64,000 nucleotides of DNA from Calidifontibacter indicus. GTDB taxonomy: Bacteria > Actinomycetota > Actinomycetes > Actinomycetales > Dermatophilaceae. Positions 41,092-54,444 of the stretch are shown in pieces. Location of the stretch: NCBI RefSeq assembly GCF_003386865.1, contig NZ_QTUA01000001.1, positions 2,232,001 through 2,296,000 of the forward strand. Direction: 5' to 3'. The stretch's first letter is position 1. Every line of letters starts with the position of its first letter. Made by a program: the position numbers and the translations under genes. Under the pieces are notes generated by a model that saw only the letters and a program-made list of their open reading frames with translations, was not told the origin of the DNA and made no database searches.

Positions 41092-42345
41092 GTGAAGTCC
41101 TGGTCGTCGCCGTCGCTGCCCACCCTGGAGACCCCGGCACCCGCCCTGCGGATGCGGGCCGAGCTCACCGGTGAAGTGGAGCCCGTGCCGGTCGACAAGC
41201 CGGTCGGCGTCTACGTCTGCGGCATCACGCCGTACGACACCACCCACCTCGGCCACGCCGCCACCTACGTCACCTTCGACCTCGCGATCCGGGCCCTGCG
41301 CAACGCCGGACACCCGGTCACCTACGTGCAGAACGTCACCGACATCGACGACCCGTTGCTGGAGCGGGCCGCCCGCGACGGCATCGACTGGGTCGACCTC
41401 GCCCAGCGCGAGATCGAGATCTTCCACGGCGACATGGAGGCGCTGCGCAACATCGCGCCGCAGCACTATGTGGGTGTCGTCGAGACCATGCCGCGCCACG
41501 TCGAGGTGATCCTGAAACTCGTCGCCGACGGCGTCGCCTACGGGCTCCCGGTCGACGAGCCCGAGGCGGGTGCACCGGGTGTGCAGGACTTCTACCTCGA
41601 CCTGTCCACCCAGCCGTCGTTCGGCGCCACCAGCGGGTGGACCCGCGAGCAGATGCTCGAGGTGTTCGCCGACCGCGGCGGCGACCCCGACCGTGCCGGC
41701 AAGCGTGACGTGCTCGACCCGTTGCTGTGGCGTGGCCGCCGTGTCGGCGAACCGCACTGGGACGGAGGCGAACTCGGCGACGGCCGTCCGGGCTGGCACC
41801 TGGAATGCACCACGATCGCGCTCGACCACCTCGGCATCTCGTTCACCCTGCAGGGTGGCGGCACCGACCTGGTGTTCCCGCACCACGAGATGTCGGCCGT
41901 GCAGGCCGAGGCGCTCACCGGCAAGTCGCCGTTCGCACGCCGCTACGCGCACCAGGCGATGGTGGCGTACGACGGCGAGAAGATGAGCAAGTCGCTCGGC
42001 AACCTGGTGAAGGTGTCGGTGCTGCGCGCGGCCGGCGTCGACCCGATGGCGGTGCGCCTGGCGGTGCTCGACCACCACTACGGCACCGACTGGGAGTACA
42101 CCGACGACCAGCTGACCCGTGCGCAGGAGCGGCTCGCCACCTGGCGCGACGTCGCGGCGCGGGCGGGTGACACCGATGCCGACGACCTGATCGCCACGAT
42201 CACCGCAGCGCTGGCCGAAGACCTCGATTCGCCGTCCGCGCTGGCCGCCGTCGACGCCTGGGCGGCCCGCAACGTTCAGGCGGAGTCGGGCGACTCCCCG
42301 CGGGTGCGCGCCGCGATCGACGCCGTGCTCGGTGTCGCACTCTGA
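41092..42345 (+). CDS. mshC: L-cysteine:1D-myo-inosityl 2-amino-2-deoxy-alpha-D-glucopyranoside ligase
   Basis: Adds cysteine to GlcN-Ins with ATP, the third step of mycothiol synthesis. The 417-aa enzyme is a cysteinyl-tRNA-synthetase relative: VYVCGITPYDTTHLGHA contains the zinc Cys and the HIGH-like signature, then WHLECTTIALDHLG, the zinc ligands DLVFPHHE, and KMSKSLGN as the KMSKS loop. It lacks the tRNA-binding C-terminal domain of CysS. TAGGCT at 41080-41085 lies 6 nt before the GTG start. It is direct evidence for mycothiol in this organism. Confidence 0.95.
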   Translation: MKSWSSPSLPTLETPAPALRMRAELTGEVEPVPVDKPVGVYVCGITPYDTTHLGHAATYVTFDLAIRALRNAGHPVTYVQNVTDIDDPLLERAARDGIDWVDLAQREIEIFHGDMEALRNIAPQHYVGVVETMPRHVEVILKLVADGVAYGLPVDEPEAGAPGVQDFYLDLSTQPSFGATSGWTREQMLEVFADRGGDPDRAGKRDVLDPLLWRGRRVGEPHWDGGELGDGRPGWHLECTTIALDHLGISFTLQGGGTDLVFPHHEMSAVQAEALTGKSPFARRYAHQAMVAYDGEKMSKSLGNLVKVSVLRAAGVDPMAVRLAVLDHHYGTDWEYTDDQLTRAQERLATWRDVAARAGDTDADDLIATITAALAEDLDSPSALAAVDAWAARNVQAESGDSPRVRAAIDAVLGVAL

Positions 42346-42366
42346 CAATCGCGCTCTGAGACCGGG

Positions 42367-43212
42367 CTACTGGTCCTCGTCGCGCCGACGCAGGTACTTC
42401 TCGAACTCGCGCGCGATCGCGTCACCGCTCGCCTCGGGTAGATCGGTGGTGTCCTGCGCCTGCTCCAGCGCCTGCACGTATTCGGCGACCTCGTCGTCGT
42501 TGGCGGCCAGGTCGTCGACCCCGCGCTGCCACGCCGCCGCCGCGTCGGGCAGGTCGGCGTGCTCGATCACGGCGTCGAGGAGTTCCTCGAGCTTCACCAC
42601 CATCGCCAAGGTCGCCTTGGGCGAAGGCGCCGCGGCAGCGTAGTGGGGGATGGCCGCCCAGGCCGACAGGGTGGTGATGCCGGTGCGACCCGCGGTGTCG
42701 GTCAGCACGCCCACGATGCCGGTCGGGCCTTCGTAGCGGCTCGGCTCGACGTCGTAGCGCTGCTGGATGTCGGGGTGCTCGGCGGTGACCGTGATCGGCA
42801 GCGGACGGGTGTGCGGGACGTCCGCGAGCAGACCACCGAGCGTGATGATCATCGTCGTGTCGGTCTCGACCGCCAACGACAGCAGCTCGGACGTGAACTG
42901 CATCCACCGGAACGACGGCTCGATGCCGTGCACCAGCAGCACATCGCGGTCGAGCGGGGTGTCACGGGCGAGGTAGATGCGGGTGGTCGGCCACTCGACC
43001 TGCCGTGACCCCGGTTCGCCCGTGACCCGGGGGCGGTTGACCTGGAAGTCGTAGTAGTCGGCCGGGTCGATCGCGGCCACCAGCTCGGCGTCCCACACCT
43101 CGATGAGGTGCGCGATGGTGCTGGACGAAACCTCGCCGGCGTCGTTCCACCCTTCGAACGCCGCGATCATGATCGGGTCGTCCAGCAGTGGAATGTCCTC
43201 GATCTCGATCAC
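42367..43212 (-). CDS. PAC2 family protein
   Basis: A 281-aa member of the PAC2 / proteasome-assembly-chaperone-like family. It opens [25 protein letters not shown], the family hallmark, with [23 protein letters not shown] and [16 protein letters not shown]. Actinobacterial genomes carry two or three such proteins of unknown role; a link to the nearby proteasome is suggested only by eukaryotic PAC2. The GTG at 43212 is chosen since residues upstream in the same frame are not conserved. It is divergent from metH across 146 bp. Confidence 0.9.
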   Translation of the reverse strand: MIEIEDIPLLDDPIMIAAFEGWNDAGEVSSSTIAHLIEVWDAELVAAIDPADYYDFQVNRPRVTGEPGSRQVEWPTTRIYLARDTPLDRDVLLVHGIEPSFRWMQFTSELLSLAVETDTTMIITLGGLLADVPHTRPLPITVTAEHPDIQQRYDVEPSRYEGPTGIVGVLTDTAGRTGITTLSAWAAIPHYAAAAPSPKATLAMVVKLEELLDAVIEHADLPDAAAAWQRGVDDLAANDDEVAEYVQALEQAQDTTDLPEASGDAIAREFEKYLRRRDEDQ

Positions 43213-43358
43213 GCGACTTCGTCCTCCGGGGCCGGGAAGCAGCTGAGGAAACAGCTGTCCCCACCAGCCTACGGAGTGACCGGGGCCGCAGGTGCAGCCC
43301 CCGGGGATCACGCGGCCGTGTCGTAAACTCGGTCGACTCTACGAAGGGAACAACAACA

Positions 43359-47174
<3,816 letters not shown>

Positions 47175-47177
47175 ACG

Positions 47178-47834
47178 GTGCCAGACCTGCCCAAGGCCAC
47201 GCTGTGGGACATGGACGGCACGCTCGTCGACACCGAGCCGTATTGGATGAACGCCGAGCACGAACTGGTCGGCGAGTTCGGCGGGGTGTGGAACGACGAC
47301 CTGGCACACCTGCTCGTGGGCAACCCGTTGCTCGTGTCGGCGCAGGTCATCCGCGACAACTCACCCGTGACGCTGGCCCCGGAGCAGATCGTCGACCGGT
47401 TGCTCGAGTCGGTGATCCGGCAGATGCGCGAGCACATCCCGTGGCGTCCGGGCGCCGCCGAGTTGTTGAACGAGGCTGTGGCACAAGGGATTCCGAACGC
47501 GCTGGTGACGATGTCGTATGCGTCGTTCGCTCAGGTGCTGGTCGAGGAACTACCTGAGGGCACCTTCAGCGCGATCGTCACCGGCGATGCCGTGACCCAC
47601 GGCAAGCCGCACCCGGAGCCTTACCTCAAGGCGGTTGAGGCCCTCGGTGTCGATCCGATCGACTGCCTCGCGGTGGAGGACTCGCCGACGGGAGCGCGCT
47701 CTGCGGTCGACTCCGGTGCCCGCACCGTGGCCGTGCCACATATCGTCGCGGTGCCCGACGAGGTCGGCGCGGCGAAGGTCGACACGCTCGCTGGTCAGAG
47801 CCTCGAGTCACTCTGGCGGATCGCGCAGACCTGA
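47178..47834 (+). CDS. HAD-superfamily hydrolase (beta-phosphoglucomutase-like)
   Basis: A 218-aa subfamily IA phosphatase. Motif I is TLWDMDGTLVDTEPYW, motif II NALVTMSYASF, motif III Lys in GKPHPEPYLKAVEALGV, motif IV LAVEDSPTGARSAV. This resembles phosphatases acting on sugar phosphates or related metabolites; the substrate is unknown. The GTG at 47178 starts 3 nt after metH, so they are probably cotranscribed. It converges on the RecB-like gene with 3 bp between stop codons. Confidence 0.9.
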   Translation: MPDLPKATLWDMDGTLVDTEPYWMNAEHELVGEFGGVWNDDLAHLLVGNPLLVSAQVIRDNSPVTLAPEQIVDRLLESVIRQMREHIPWRPGAAELLNEAVAQGIPNALVTMSYASFAQVLVEELPEGTFSAIVTGDAVTHGKPHPEPYLKAVEALGVDPIDCLAVEDSPTGARSAVDSGARTVAVPHIVAVPDEVGAAKVDTLAGQSLESLWRIAQT

Positions 47835-47837
47835 CGG

Positions 47838-48710
47838 TCAGTCGTCGACCTCGGGGGTGCCGGCGACCGACGGGTCGACAGCGCGTCCGGCGGCCTGGGC
47901 GGGCAGCGGCGGGGGAGTGCCGCCGAACGCGGGGCAGATCGCCTGGTGATTGCACCAGTCGCACAAACGCGAGGTCGACGGGCGCCAGTCTCCGGTGCGG
48001 GCCGAGCGCTCGATGGCGGCCCACAGCGCCTGCACCTTGCGCTCGGTGGCCAGCAACTCCTGCTCGTCGGGCGCGTAGCGCACGATCTCGCTGTTGCCGA
48101 GGTAGACCAACTGGAGCAGCTTGGGAATCTCGCCGCGCGTGCGCCACAGCACGAGGGCGTAGAACTTCATCTGGAACAGCGCCTTGGCCTCGAACAACGG
48201 GGACGGCGAGCGACCGGTCTTGTAGTCGACCACCCGCATCTCGCCGGTCGGGGCGACGTCGAGCCGGTCGACGTAGCCACGGAAGGTGAGCCCGTCGAGT
48301 TCGACCTGGACGTACAGCTCGCGTTCGGCCGGCTCGAGCCGCGTCGGGTCTTCCAGCGCGAACCACCGCTCGACCAAGCCCCGTGCCGGCGCCAACCAGT
48401 CGCCGAGGTCACCCTCGACCAACTGCGCGAGCTCGGGATCGTCGGCGACCAGCGCCTCCCATTGCGGCTGCAGCAGGCTGTGCGCGTGCGCAAGGGTTCG
48501 CGAGGCCGCCTCGACGTCGAACAACCTCTCCAGCACCGCGTGCACGAGCGTGCCGCGTGCAGCGGCGGCAGAGCGGGGCTCGGGCAGCCGATCGACGACC
48601 CGGAAGCGGTAGAGCAACGGACACTGCATGTAGTCGGCAGCACGGCTCGGGGAGATCGCCGGTTTGACGACGGTGACCGAGACTTCTTGGGCGAGCGTGC
48701 TGTCCTGCAT
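47838..48710 (-). CDS. RecB-family PD-(D/E)XK exonuclease
   Basis: A 290-aa stand-alone RecB-like nuclease. The N-terminal ISPSRAADYMQCPLLYRFR and HAVLERLF region, Asp of RGYVDRLDV, and MRVVDYKTGRSP give the nuclease core. Four Cys (CP in the YMQCPLLY segment and C-x2-C...C in LCDWCNHQAICPAF) would ligate an iron-sulfur cluster as in AddB/Cas4-type enzymes. It is common in actinobacteria beside the site-2 protease and trmI genes, as here. The ATG at 48710 is preferred to an in-frame codon 30 nt upstream. Confidence 0.9.
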   Translation of the reverse strand: MQDSTLAQEVSVTVVKPAISPSRAADYMQCPLLYRFRVVDRLPEPRSAAAARGTLVHAVLERLFDVEAASRTLAHAHSLLQPQWEALVADDPELAQLVEGDLGDWLAPARGLVERWFALEDPTRLEPAERELYVQVELDGLTFRGYVDRLDVAPTGEMRVVDYKTGRSPSPLFEAKALFQMKFYALVLWRTRGEIPKLLQLVYLGNSEIVRYAPDEQELLATERKVQALWAAIERSARTGDWRPSTSRLCDWCNHQAICPAFGGTPPPLPAQAAGRAVDPSVAGTPEVDD

Positions 48711-48799
48711 GTCCTGGACTCTAGGCGCGGGCGCCGACAACCGCAGCGCGGGCCGGACGGCATCGGACCTCCACAGGCGCGGCAGTTAACCTTTCGAAC

Positions 48800-49924
48800 A
48801 TGAATCGCAACGCCGCCCCCGGTCTGAAGATCGGTTCCCTGCGCGGCGTGCCCGTGTTCATCGGCAGTTCATGGGTGCTCATCGCGATCGTCATCGTGGC
48901 GACGTTCGGCCCTCAGGTGCAGCGGGCGTTGCCCGAGCTCGGCGGTCTGGCCTACGTCGTGGCGCTGGCCTATGTCCTCGGCCTCCTGCTCTCGGTGCTC
49001 GTGCACGAGGCCGCCCACACGCTGGCCGGCCAATGGCGCGGTTTCGAGGTGCACCAGATCGTCGCCGATCTCTGGGGCGGTCACACGTCGTTCACCCGTG
49101 AGGACAGCTCCCCGGCCAGCAGCGCGATCGTCGCCGTCGTCGGACCCCTGTCCAACGCCCTGCTCGCCGTCGCCGGGTGGGGCGCTCTGCAGTTCGGTCT
49201 GCCCGATGTCGCCCATCTCCTGGTCGTCGCGTTCACCTGGGCCAACGCGCTGGTGGCGGCGTTCAACCTGCTCCCCGGCTTCCCGCTCGACGGCGGCCAT
49301 CTGGTCGAGGCGGCGGTGTGGGGCGCCACCGGCAATCGCAACAAGGGCACCGTCGCCGCCGGCTGGTGCGGACGCTTGGTCACCCTGGCCGTGGTCGGCG
49401 TGCTTGTCGTCTGGCCGCTGGTCAACGGCCGGCCGCTGTCGATGATCGGCACCGTGTGGGTCGCTCTCATCGCCTCGTTCATGTGGTTCGGTGCGTCGTC
49501 CGCGGTGCAACGGGGCAAGGTCAACAACCAGCTCGGCGCGGTCGCGCTCGGTGACATCCTGCGTCCGCTGGCGGTCGCCGCCGCCGACATCACGGTGGCC
49601 AACCTGCCGCCGGCCGACACCCTCTTGGTCGGAGGCGATCAACAAGCGGCGGGGTTCGTGCCCGCGGGCAGCGCGATGGCCGTGCCGATCGAACGTCGTG
49701 CCTCGACCCCGGCGCACGCCTTGATGATCGTGCCGACCGGCCCGTGGTTGGTGCAGGTCGAGAACGAGAACACCGCCGGTCACGACCTCGGCGCCCTCGT
49801 CGAGCACGCGTCCCGGCACGGCGGGGTCGCCGAACGCACGGTCGTCCTGACCGCGGACGGACGCCCCCTGGGCTGGATCGCCCGCGACGACCTGATCAAC
49901 GCGGTGAGCCGGGCGCTGACCTGA
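48800..49924 (+). CDS. Site-2 protease family zinc metalloprotease (M50)
   Basis: Intramembrane protease of 374 aa. Zinc ligands are in VLVHEAAHTLAG (HExxH, His69 and His73) within the third hydrophobic segment, and NLLPGFPLDGGHLVEAAVWG supplies the conserved Asp (LDGGH). Roughly six membrane segments occupy residues 15-235; the remaining C-terminus is a degenerate CBS-like soluble part (VVLTADGRPLGWIARDDLI). TAACCT at 48787-48792 lies 7 nt before the ATG. It probably leads into trmI and the proteasomal ATPase gene, a conserved order. Confidence 0.9.
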   Translation: MNRNAAPGLKIGSLRGVPVFIGSSWVLIAIVIVATFGPQVQRALPELGGLAYVVALAYVLGLLLSVLVHEAAHTLAGQWRGFEVHQIVADLWGGHTSFTREDSSPASSAIVAVVGPLSNALLAVAGWGALQFGLPDVAHLLVVAFTWANALVAAFNLLPGFPLDGGHLVEAAVWGATGNRNKGTVAAGWCGRLVTLAVVGVLVVWPLVNGRPLSMIGTVWVALIASFMWFGASSAVQRGKVNNQLGAVALGDILRPLAVAAADITVANLPPADTLLVGGDQQAAGFVPAGSAMAVPIERRASTPAHALMIVPTGPWLVQVENENTAGHDLGALVEHASRHGGVAERTVVLTADGRPLGWIARDDLINAVSRALT

Positions 49925-49991
49925 GCCGCCTCCGCCGCGGTCGCTTCGACCGAATTCGTCCGCGGCGCGGCCGACCCTAGACTTGGCGCCC

Positions 49992-51026
49992 ATGACCGAA
50001 GCACCCGACAGCCCGCTCGGCGCCCACCTGCGCCGCGGCCCCTTCACCGAGGGCGAACGCGTCCAGCTCACCGACCCGAAGGGGCGGATGCACACGATCA
50101 CCCTGGGTGCCGGCAAGCAGTTCCACACCCACCGCGGCTACCTCAGCCACGACGAGCTGATCGGCAGCCCCGATGGCACCACGATCACCAACACCGCGGG
50201 CGTGGAGTATCTCGCGCTGCGGCCGCTGCTGCCCGACTACGTGCTGTCGATGCCGCGCGGCGCCGCCGTCGTCTACCCCAAGGACGCCGGCCAGATCGTC
50301 ACGATGGGCGACATCTTCCCGGGCGCTCGGGTGGTCGAGGCCGGCGTCGGCTCGGGCGCGTTGTCGATGTCGCTGCTGCGCGCGGTCGGCGACCAGGGAC
50401 GGCTCTACTCCTTCGAGCGCCGTGACGACTTCGCTCAGATCGCCCGCGGCAACGTGAATGCCTTCTTCGGCGGCGAACACCCCGGCTGGACCGTGACCGT
50501 CGGTGACCTGGTCGACGCCCTCCCCACCACTGTCGAGGCCGGCACCATCGACCGGGTCGTGCTCGACATGCTGGCGCCCTGGGACTGCCTGGGCGTCGTC
50601 GGTGACGCGCTCGCCCCCGGCGGCCTGCTCATCTGTTATGTCGCCACCGCGACTCAGCTGTCCCGCACCGCGGAGGCGATGCGTGATCACGGTGGTTTCA
50701 CCGAGCCGCAGGCCTGGGAGTCGCTGGTGCGCGGTTGGCACCTCGAGGGACTCGCGGTGCGACCCGAGCACCGCATGCACGGCCACACCGGCTTCCTCGT
50801 CTCCACCCGGCGCCTCGCTCCGGGCGTCACGCCGCCGGTGCGCAAGCGCCGTCCGAGCAAGGGTGCGGCCGACGGCTACGACGAGGCCGACGTGCAGGCC
50901 GTGCTCCCGTCGGGCGAGTGGAGCCCGCAGGACGTGGGGGAGCGCCCGGTCTCGGACAAGAAGGTGCGCAAGCTGGCGCGTTCATTTGGTGAGCCGCACC
51001 AGGATTCGACCCGCTCGGAGAGTTAG
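49992..51026 (+). CDS. trmI: tRNA (adenine-58-N1)-methyltransferase
   Basis: Makes m1A58 in the tRNA T loop. The 344-aa Rossmann methyltransferase has an N-terminal beta domain, MPRGAAVVYPKDAGQIVTMG, the SAM motif VVEAGVGSGALSMSLLRAVG, LYSFERRDDFAQIARGNV and LDMLAPWDCL. The last 60 residues are basic and disordered (VRKRRPSKGAADGYDEAD). The ATG at 49992 follows TAGACT by 8 nt; an in-frame TTG at 49983 overlaps that hexamer and is less likely. Its position just upstream of the proteasome ATPase is conserved in actinobacteria. Confidence 0.93.
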   Translation: MTEAPDSPLGAHLRRGPFTEGERVQLTDPKGRMHTITLGAGKQFHTHRGYLSHDELIGSPDGTTITNTAGVEYLALRPLLPDYVLSMPRGAAVVYPKDAGQIVTMGDIFPGARVVEAGVGSGALSMSLLRAVGDQGRLYSFERRDDFAQIARGNVNAFFGGEHPGWTVTVGDLVDALPTTVEAGTIDRVVLDMLAPWDCLGVVGDALAPGGLLICYVATATQLSRTAEAMRDHGGFTEPQAWESLVRGWHLEGLAVRPEHRMHGHTGFLVSTRRLAPGVTPPVRKRRPSKGAADGYDEADVQAVLPSGEWSPQDVGERPVSDKKVRKLARSFGEPHQDSTRSES

Positions 51027-51062
51027 GGTCGAAGTCGGAGCCGTCGACGAAGGGATAGTGAC

Positions 51063-52817
51063 GTGTCCGACGAACAGCGCCCCAGCGGCGATGCCGCCCG
51101 CTTCGACGAGGTGCAGAGTCTGCGCGCCGAGGTCGAGGCCCTCCGTTCACGTGTCACCGGGTCGGCGCAGCGTGCCGAACAGGATCAGAAGATCCGGCAG
51201 TTGCAGTCGGCGCAGGCGACCCTGTCGACCCAGAACGAACGTCTCGTCCGCACCTTGAAGGACGCGCGCGAGCAGATCGTCTCGCTCAAGGGCGAGATCG
51301 ACCGGCTCGCCCAGCCGCCGGCGTCGTTCGGCATCATCCTGCAGCGCAACGACGCCGCCGACAGCGGTGAGGTCGAGACGGTCGACATTCTCACCTCGGG
51401 CCGCAAGATGCGCGTTGCGGTGAGCCCGACCATCGAACTCGACCAGTTGGTGCCCGGGCGGGAGGTCGTGCTCAACGAGGCCCTCAACGTGGTGCGCGCG
51501 CTCGGCTACGAGAACGTCGGGGAACTCGTGCAGTGCAAGGAGTTCCTCGGCGACGACCGGGTGCTCGTCGTGCTGCACGGCGACGAGGAGCGGGTCTGCC
51601 GCGTGGCCGACGTGCTCAAGGGGGTGAAGGTGCGCATCGGCGACTCCCTGTTGCTCGACGCGCGCAGCAACTTCGTCTTCGAGCGCATCCCGAAGGCCGA
51701 GGTGGCCGACCTCGTGCTGGAGGAGGTGCCCGACATCCGTTACGAGGACATCGGTGGCCTCGCCGGTCAGATCGAACAGATCCGCGACGCGGTCGAGATG
51801 CCGTACCTGCACGCCGAACTCTTCCGCGAGCACGCGCTGCGGCCGCCGAAGGGCGTGCTGCTCTACGGCCCTCCCGGCTGCGGCAAGACGATGATCGCGA
51901 AGGCGGTCGCCGCCTCGCTCGCGCGCAAGGTCGCCGAGAGGACCGGGCAGGAAGAGGCCAAGAGCTACTTCCTGAACATCAAGGGTCCGGAACTGCTCAA
52001 CAAGTACGTCGGCGAGACCGAACGCCACATCCGGCTGATCTTCCAGCGCGCCCGGGAGGCGTCGTCGGGCGGCAACCCCGTGGTGGTGTTCTTCGACGAG
52101 ATGGAGTCGCTGTTCCGCACCCGCGGCTCCGGCGTGAGCTCCGACGTCGAGACGACGATCGTGCCGCAGCTGCTGGCCGAGATCGACGGCGTGGAGAAGC
52201 TCGAGAACGTCATCGTCATCGGCGCGTCCAACCGCGAGGACATGATCGACCCGGCCATCCTGCGTCCGGGCCGGCTCGACGTGAAGATCAAGATCGAACG
52301 CCCAGATGCCCAGTCGGCGCACGAGATCTTCGGCAAGTACCTCACCGCCGACCTCCCGCTGCACGCCAACGACCTCGCCGAGAACAGCGGCGACCGTCAG
52401 GCGACGGTGGAGGCGATGATCCAGGCCGCGGTCGAGCGGATGTACGCCGAGATCGACGAGAACCGCTTCCTGGAGGTCACCTACGCCAGCGGCGACAAGG
52501 AGATCCTCTACTTCAAGGACTTCAACTCCGGCGCGATGGTGCAGAACATCGTCGACCGCGCCAAGAAGATGGCGATCAAGGACCAACTGACGACGGGCGC
52601 CAAGGGCATCCGGGTCGAGCACCTCCTGGAGAGCTGCGTGGTGGAGTTCAAGGAGAACGAAGACCTGCCCAACACCACCAACCCGGACGACTGGGCACGC
52701 ATCTCGGGCAAGAAGGGGGAACGGATCACGTACATCCGCACTCTCATCGACGGCAAGCAGGGCGGTGGATCCGCAAAAGCGATCGATTCGGTCGCCACCA
52801 CCGGCCAGTACCTCTGA
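51063..52817 (+). CDS. arc: Proteasome-associated AAA ATPase (ARC/Mpa)
   Basis: Hexameric unfoldase that recognises pupylated proteins and feeds them to the 20S proteasome. In 584 aa it has the N-terminal coiled coil that binds Pup (residues about 10-85, [19 protein letters not shown]), two OB folds, the AAA domain with Walker [18 protein letters not shown] (about residue 265), Walker [13 protein letters not shown], and second-region [17 protein letters not shown]. The C-terminus GQYL is the proteasome-docking motif. The GTG at 51063 follows trmI by 36 nt, with GAAGGG upstream. Confidence 0.96.
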   Translation: MSDEQRPSGDAARFDEVQSLRAEVEALRSRVTGSAQRAEQDQKIRQLQSAQATLSTQNERLVRTLKDAREQIVSLKGEIDRLAQPPASFGIILQRNDAADSGEVETVDILTSGRKMRVAVSPTIELDQLVPGREVVLNEALNVVRALGYENVGELVQCKEFLGDDRVLVVLHGDEERVCRVADVLKGVKVRIGDSLLLDARSNFVFERIPKAEVADLVLEEVPDIRYEDIGGLAGQIEQIRDAVEMPYLHAELFREHALRPPKGVLLYGPPGCGKTMIAKAVAASLARKVAERTGQEEAKSYFLNIKGPELLNKYVGETERHIRLIFQRAREASSGGNPVVVFFDEMESLFRTRGSGVSSDVETTIVPQLLAEIDGVEKLENVIVIGASNREDMIDPAILRPGRLDVKIKIERPDAQSAHEIFGKYLTADLPLHANDLAENSGDRQATVEAMIQAAVERMYAEIDENRFLEVTYASGDKEILYFKDFNSGAMVQNIVDRAKKMAIKDQLTTGAKGIRVEHLLESCVVEFKENEDLPNTTNPDDWARISGKKGERITYIRTLIDGKQGGGSAKAIDSVATTGQYL

Positions 52818-52870
52818 CGAAACGGTGACCGCGAACACTGAGGTGTGACCTGAATGCCGAAACCACGCCG

Positions 52871-53021
52871 ATGATGCTCGTGCTCATCGGGCTCATCTGC
52901 GCCGGACTGATCCAGTTCCATCGTTCACGTGGTGCCGAACCGTGGGCTGGTCACCCGGATCGAACGCCGCCTCGACGCGGACGGTGGGCGCTCCCGGCTG
53001 TCCGCCCTGTTCGGCTACTGA
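52871..53021 (+). pseudogene. Tiny putative membrane-protein ORF, apparently frameshifted
   Basis: In the 208-bp gap after arc, a frame from ATG 52871 reads MMLVLIGLICAGLIQFHRSR, a single hydrophobic helix with G/C-rich third codon positions. Codon bias then fades in that frame and becomes strong in another one that reads VPNRGLVTRIERRLDADGG, RSRLSALFGY and stops at 53019-53021. One missing or extra base near 52925 would join them to a protein of about 50 aa. No family is recognised. It could also be chance. Confidence 0.3.
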
Positions 53022-53025
53022 TCGA

Positions 53026-53421
53026 TCACGGAGTCTTCGCCGAGCGGCTCGCCAGCAGGTGGCGCACCGCCCGCCATCCGATGAGGAACACCGCGAGCAC
53101 GACGCTCGCCACGACGATGAACGAGAACGCCGTGCCCTTGTCGGTGAAGTGACGGATCAGCATCCCGAAACACACCGTCGACACCCACACGGTCACGCCC
53201 GAGGCCACCGACACCGGGATGACCCGCGACCAGTTGAAGTAGGCGATCAGCCAACCGATGGCCAGTCCGGCCAGGAACGGCCACGCCGTATCCAGCGCTC
53301 CCGCAACGGGATCGGCTTCGTCGTGCGACCGGCGTCCGATGGCTGCGAAGACCGTGACCAGCGCCGCGTCGAGCAGGAAGAAGGCCCACAGCAGGGCCGA
53401 CTGGCGAGCACGCGCACTCAT
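53026..53421 (-). CDS. DUF3054 family membrane protein
   Basis: A 131-aa integral membrane protein with four hydrophobic segments (ALLWAFFLLDAALVTVFAAI; WPFLAGLAIGWLIAYF; TVWVSTVCFGMLIRHF; FSFIVVASVVLAVFLIGWRA). The conserved first-loop Asp and the FAAIGRRSHDE segment fit DUF3054. Function is unknown. Its ATG overlaps the stop of the esterase gene upstream (ATGA, 53418-53421), so the two are coupled. Confidence 0.88.
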   Translation of the reverse strand: MSARARQSALLWAFFLLDAALVTVFAAIGRRSHDEADPVAGALDTAWPFLAGLAIGWLIAYFNWSRVIPVSVASGVTVWVSTVCFGMLIRHFTDKGTAFSFIVVASVVLAVFLIGWRAVRHLLASRSAKTP

Positions 53422-54380
53422 CGGTGCTGCCACCAGTCGATGAGCTGGTCGGCGATCTCCATCCGCGCCTGATGCCCGCAACTGGTGGCCCCCGGCATGT
53501 TGAGGAAGCCGTGCGGCACCTGGTAGTAGCGCGTGAGTCGCACCTCGTTGCCGGCGTGGCGCAGCTTGTGGGCGTAGTCGATGCCTTCGTCCCGCAGCGG
53601 GTCCATTTCCGCGGTCTGCACCAGCGCCGGGGCCAACCCGCGCAGGTCACCCCGCGCGGGCGAAAGCACCGCGGACTCGGCCTCGATCCCGCTGCCGGAC
53701 AGGTAGAGGTCCTTGTAGCGGTCGATGTCGTCGCCGGTGAGGCCGGGCGCGTTGCGCATCGTGTGCTCGATCGACAGGTCGGTCGCGGGGTAGATCAGCA
53801 CCTGACCGACGAGGTCCTTGCGGTGGTCGCGGGCGTGCTGCGCCACCAAGGCCGAGAGGTTGCCGCCCGCACTGTCACCACCGACGACGATGCGCGGGGA
53901 GGTCGTGCCGCATTCCGACGGCGCCGCCGCGAGCCAGTCGAAGACGTCGAGGCAGTCGTGCAGGCCGTTCGGAGCCTTGTGCTCGGGCGCCTTGCGGTAG
54001 TCGGGTGCGAGCACCGTCGCGTCGCACCGGCCGGCCAGCATCGACAGCATCGAGTCGTAGTCCTGCGGGCGCCCCAGCACCCACCCGCCACCGTGCAGGT
54101 AGAGCAGCACCCGGTCGGTGCGCCGTCCGGTGCGGTAGCGGCGCACCGGGATCTCGTGGCCCGACCGGCCACGCACGGTGAACCCGTCGATCTGCACCCC
54201 CTTGGTGAGACTTCCGATCACGAGCGAGGCGGGGAAGCGCGGCGCCGGCGAGAGGGCGCGGTTGACCGCGATCTGCTCGAGGGTCATGTCCGCGACGCTG
54301 CCGCTGCGTCCACGTGCATAGCAGAGCAGGCGGGTGCGCAACGGCATTCCGGCGGTGTCGGTCCAGGAAGTGGGGGACAT
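53418..54380 (-). CDS. Alpha/beta hydrolase, hormone-sensitive-lipase (HSL) family esterase
   Basis: A 320-aa esterase. It has the oxyanion-hole motif LLYLHGGGWVLGRP, nucleophile elbow VVGGDSAGGNLSALV, acid in VQTAEMDPLRDEG and catalytic His in QVPHGFLNMPGA. There is no secretion signal. Likely substrates are short-chain acyl esters. The ATG at 54380 gives the first sensible N-terminus; frames upstream overlap dop's promoter region. It diverges from dop by 64 bp and runs into the DUF3054 gene. Confidence 0.9.
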   Translation of the reverse strand: MSPTSWTDTAGMPLRTRLLCYARGRSGSVADMTLEQIAVNRALSPAPRFPASLVIGSLTKGVQIDGFTVRGRSGHEIPVRRYRTGRRTDRVLLYLHGGGWVLGRPQDYDSMLSMLAGRCDATVLAPDYRKAPEHKAPNGLHDCLDVFDWLAAAPSECGTTSPRIVVGGDSAGGNLSALVAQHARDHRKDLVGQVLIYPATDLSIEHTMRNAPGLTGDDIDRYKDLYLSGSGIEAESAVLSPARGDLRGLAPALVQTAEMDPLRDEGIDYAHKLRHAGNEVRLTRYYQVPHGFLNMPGATSCGHQARMEIADQLIDWWQHR

Positions 54381-54444
54381 GCGGCAAGTCTGCTGGATGA
54401 CCACCCGCCACGGGCCTGCCGGGGTCGCTCCTAGGGTGGGGTGC

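Noticed and set aside
43213-43358. Possible cobalamin or SAM riboswitch before metH
   Set aside because: The leader has a small CAGCTG-AGGAAA-CAGCTG hairpin but none of the conserved B12-box, SAM-I/IV or SAH elements that I could match.
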